Of a DNA stretch of 33,191 nt, positions 30,589-33,191 are shown one piece after another (position 1 is the first letter of the stretch; every line of letters starts with the position of its first letter). Source of the stretch: Lysobacterales bacterium. Its GTDB lineage: Bacteria; Pseudomonadota; Gammaproteobacteria; Xanthomonadales; SZUA-36. Location: positions 1 to 33,191 of the forward strand of contig JAOUCS010000028.1 of assembly GCA_029859645.1 (NCBI GenBank), written 5' to 3'. The notes under the pieces were generated by a model. It searched no databases and was not told the origin of the DNA. It saw only the letters and a list, made by a program, of their open reading frames with translations. Both the position numbers and the translations under genes were made by a program.

Positions 30589-33191
30589 ATGCCAAGAATT
30601 TTCACGTTTTTTCTGACGCTTGCTGTTTATTTCTTTCTCGATGTCGCGCTGGCCGCAGAAACAGCTGATGACAAAAAGTGGGATGTGAGCAACATTCCTG
30701 GCGAAGCGAAAACGATCAAAATCGATACCCGCAGCGGTACCTGGATGAGCCTGGATGTCAGCCCTGATGGCAAGACCATCGCGTTTGATCTGCTGGGGGA
30801 CATCTACCTGCTGCCGATGAGCGGCGGCAAAGCGAAGGCCATCAACAGTGGGCTGGCCTGGTCCATGCAGCCGCGCTTTTCGCCCGATGGCTCGGAAATC
30901 GCTTTTATCAGCGATGCAGGTGGCGGCGATAATATCTGGATCATGCAGGCCGACGGCGGTGACGCGAAGCAGTTAACCAAAGAAGAGTTTCGTCTTTTGA
31001 ACAATCCGTACTGGTCACCCGACGGACAGTACCTGGCCGCACGCAAGCACTACACCACGACACGTTCCCTCGGCACCGGAGAAATCTGGCTGTATCACCG
31101 TGGTGGAGGTGAAGGAATTCCGGTGGTGGAAAAGCCCAGCGAAAAACACCAGAAAGAACTGGGTGAGCCGGCCTTCTCACCGGATGGCCGTTACATCTAC
31201 TTCAGCCTGGACAAAACACCTGGCGGCACGTTTATCTATGCGCAGGACTCCAACGGAGAGGTGTTCGAGATCCGCCGACACGATCTGGAGACCGGGAAAA
31301 CCAGGAGTTTCGTCAGCGGGGCGGGCGGTTCAGTGCGGCCGACCCCGTCGCCTGATGGCAAGTCACTGGCGTTCGTGCGGCGGATCCGGGGCGAAAGCGC
31401 TTTATTTGTGAAAGACCTGGTCAGTGGAGTTGAAACCCCTGTTTTCGCCGAACTTGACCAGGACCTGCAGGAAGTCTGGGCAGTGCACGGCACTTATCCC
31501 AACATGGACTGGACGCCCGATTCGAAAAGCATCGTGTTTTGGGCCGGTGGCAAGATCAAACGCGTCGAGATTGCCTCAGGGCAGGTCGCCGACATCGAGT
31601 TTCACGTCAAGGACAGCCGCACGGTTTATGCTCCACCACGTCCGGCAGTTGATGTCGCTCCCGCAAGCTTTGACACGCGGATGGCCCGCAACGCTGCTGT
31701 TGCCCCGGACGGGTCAGCCATCGTTTTCGAATCGGCCGGCCGTTTGTACACGCGGGATCTTCCGGACGGACGTCCGGTCAGGCTGACCGGCGACGAAGGC
31801 ACGCACTTTGAATACGACCCTGCATGGTCGCGCGATGGCAAGAACATCGTTTTCGTCACCTGGAGCGACGACAGGCTGGGGCAGGTGCACAGCGTTCGCG
31901 CGCGCGGCGGCGTCAGCAAGCAGTTGACCCGGAATCCCGGCCATTACCATGGGCCACGCTACTCGCCAGACGGCCGGTCAATCGTGTTTGAAGTGACCGA
32001 CGGTGGATGGCTGACTGCGCCGGACTGGTCCATCGACACCGGGGTGTTCCTGATTCCGTCCGGGGGGTTGGGCAGCGGTGAGCGGGCGCAACAGGTCACC
32101 GACAACGGCAGTAACCCGCATTATGGTGCGGCAAAAGACCGTCTGTTCGTGACTCGCAAAGCTGAGTCCGGGGATGGCCGGGCTCTGGTCAGCATCAATC
32201 TCGATGGTGAGGCGGCCAGAACTCATGCCAACGGCGAATACGTCAGGCTGTTCGAAGTGTCACCTGATGGCCGGTACCTGGCATTCCGGGAAAACTACAA
32301 CGTGTATGCCCTGCCGCTACCGCCGGGCGGGAATCCGTTGAAATTGTCGACCAGCGTGAAAAGCATGCCGATGGTCAAGGCCAGTGGCGATGGTGGGAAT
32401 TTTCCTGGCTGGTCGGAAAATGGTCGTCGATTGAACTGGACGCTCGGATCGAATGCTTTCAGCGCCGGCGTGGACGAACTGTTTGTCAACGCCGATGACG
32501 ACCACAACGGCGGTTACACGCCACCCAAAGAGGGTCACTCGTTATCGCTTCGACTGAGGTCGGACCAACCGGCAGGAAAAGTCGCGCTGACCGGTGCACG
32601 CCTGGTCACGATGGCCAGCGAGGATGGCGGCGTCATTGAGAATGGCGTGGTGGTAGTTGAGGGCAATCGCATCACTGCAGTGGGCGATGAAAACACCAAC
32701 ATCCCTGCCGACGCCAAAGTAGTGGACGTCAGCGGCAAGACGATTATTCCCGGAATCATCGACGCTCATGCCCATGGTTCAGCCGGCGTTGGGTTCATCC
32801 CGCAACAGAACTGGATGGCCTACGCCACGCTGGCAATGGGTGTGACCACGGTTCACGATCCGTCCAATGATGCGCGGGAGATTTTCGCAGCGGCCGAAAT
32901 GCAGCGCACCGGTCAGATTCTTGCCCCGCGTATATTTTCCACGGGGGATATCGTGTACGGCGCCAGGTCCTCTTACTTTGCCGAGATCAATTCACTGGAC
33001 GATGCCCGCCGTCATGTACGGCGCCTGAAAGCGCAGGGTGCCGGCAGTATCAAGAACTACAACCAGCCACGCCGGGAGCAGCGCCAGATGGTCACCACTG
33101 CCGCCCGGGAAGAAAGCATGCTGGTAGTTTCCGAGGGAGGCTCGTTGTTTCACATGGACCTGTCAATGGTGGCCGACGGAAACAGTACGAT
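30589..33191 (+). CDS. Secreted TolB-like beta-propeller / amidohydrolase fusion, 3' end outside window
   Basis: Open from the ATG at 30589 to the right edge: 867 codons without a stop. A signal peptide (MPRIFTFFLTLAVYFFLDVA, cleavage near LAA) is followed by about 600 residues of PD40/WD40-like repeats, seen as recurring SPDG turns (VSPDGKTIAFD, FSPDGSEIAFI, YSPDGRSIVFE, VSPDGRYLAFR). From about 662 an amidohydrolase begins (ALTGARLVTM, a short barrel, IIPGIIDAHAHG with metal ligands His727/His729, and the expected carboxylated lysine Lys822 in IKNYNQPRR). The remaining metal ligands lie beyond the edge. Such fusions are common secreted or periplasmic hydrolases of marine proteobacteria and Bacteroidetes, with cyclic imide, peptide-like or lactam-type substrates; the actual substrate is unknown. 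Confidence 0.9.
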   Translation, partial: MPRIFTFFLTLAVYFFLDVALAAETADDKKWDVSNIPGEAKTIKIDTRSGTWMSLDVSPDGKTIAFDLLGDIYLLPMSGGKAKAINSGLAWSMQPRFSPDGSEIAFISDAGGGDNIWIMQADGGDAKQLTKEEFRLLNNPYWSPDGQYLAARKHYTTTRSLGTGEIWLYHRGGGEGIPVVEKPSEKHQKELGEPAFSPDGRYIYFSLDKTPGGTFIYAQDSNGEVFEIRRHDLETGKTRSFVSGAGGSVRPTPSPDGKSLAFVRRIRGESALFVKDLVSGVETPVFAELDQDLQEVWAVHGTYPNMDWTPDSKSIVFWAGGKIKRVEIASGQVADIEFHVKDSRTVYAPPRPAVDVAPASFDTRMARNAAVAPDGSAIVFESAGRLYTRDLPDGRPVRLTGDEGTHFEYDPAWSRDGKNIVFVTWSDDRLGQVHSVRARGGVSKQLTRNPGHYHGPRYSPDGRSIVFEVTDGGWLTAPDWSIDTGVFLIPSGGLGSGERAQQVTDNGSNPHYGAAKDRLFVTRKAESGDGRALVSINLDGEAARTHANGEYVRLFEVSPDGRYLAFRENYNVYALPLPPGGNPLKLSTSVKSMPMVKASGDGGNFPGWSENGRRLNWTLGSNAFSAGVDELFVNADDDHNGGYTPPKEGHSLSLRLRSDQPAGKVALTGARLVTMASEDGGVIENGVVVVEGNRITAVGDENTNIPADAKVVDVSGKTIIPGIIDAHAHGSAGVGFIPQQNWMAYATLAMGVTTVHDPSNDAREIFAAAEMQRTGQILAPRIFSTGDIVYGARSSYFAEINSLDDARRHVRRLKAQGAGSIKNYNQPRREQRQMVTTAAREESMLVVSEGGSLFHMDLSMVADGNST

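Overview
The window looks like a chromosomal segment of a respiring, Gram-negative proteobacterium, most probably a gammaproteobacterium. This rests on moderately high GC by eye, an RND efflux pair, a PsiE protein, a Tat-dependent HybA-type iron-sulfur protein, c-type cytochromes and Xanthomonadales/Chromatiales-like glycosidases. The family-level assignment is inference. I saw no rRNA, tRNA or CRISPR array.

Bases 1-7250 are a hemicellulose (xylan) locus with an intact core and decayed edges. The core is a sialate-O-acetylesterase-family esterase (minus strand), divergent from a GPH-type sugar symporter and a GH43 beta-xylosidase. One LacI-type operator sits between the divergent genes. Around the core lie broken genes: the 5' part of a GH3 enzyme, the end of an IS3-like element, the C-terminal half of a second GH43, the last 85 codons of another GH3, and the tail of an M16 peptidase. 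An intact psiE gene sits among them.

Bases 7250-15250 hold an unknown small protein, an RND efflux adaptor and pump with a fused APH/P-loop kinase-like gene (stop/start overlaps throughout, with a palindrome on the promoter), and a secreted DUF547 protein. Bases 15219-20187 are a tightly overlapped five-gene minus-strand operon: two paralogous 2-oxoglutarate-oxygenase-like proteins, one of which has lost its active-site residues, and three glycosyltransferase-type proteins. An arginine deiminase gene follows at 20309-21562.

Bases 21720-29744 are the most interesting part. They encode a membrane redox module (pentaheme cytochrome c, Tat-exported four-cluster ferredoxin, NrfD/HybB quinone-interacting membrane subunit, 45-residue membrane peptide) interleaved with its own signalling system. 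That system has a histidine kinase with two c-heme attachment motifs in its periplasmic sensor and a cysteine-rich zinc-ribbon-like insertion inside its ATPase domain. It also has three response regulators whose output is a GcvH-like domain without the lipoyl lysine and without any DNA-binding domain. Two of the three regulators are membrane-anchored and sit at the two ends of the cluster. An FNR/ANR-like site lies at the ideal -41.5 position of a predicted promoter at the cluster's start. My reading is that heme and thiol/metal redox state is signalled by phosphorylation to regulators acting at the membrane complex itself rather than on DNA.

The window ends with a CbbY-like HAD phosphatase and a secreted beta-propeller/amidohydrolase fusion that runs off the right edge.
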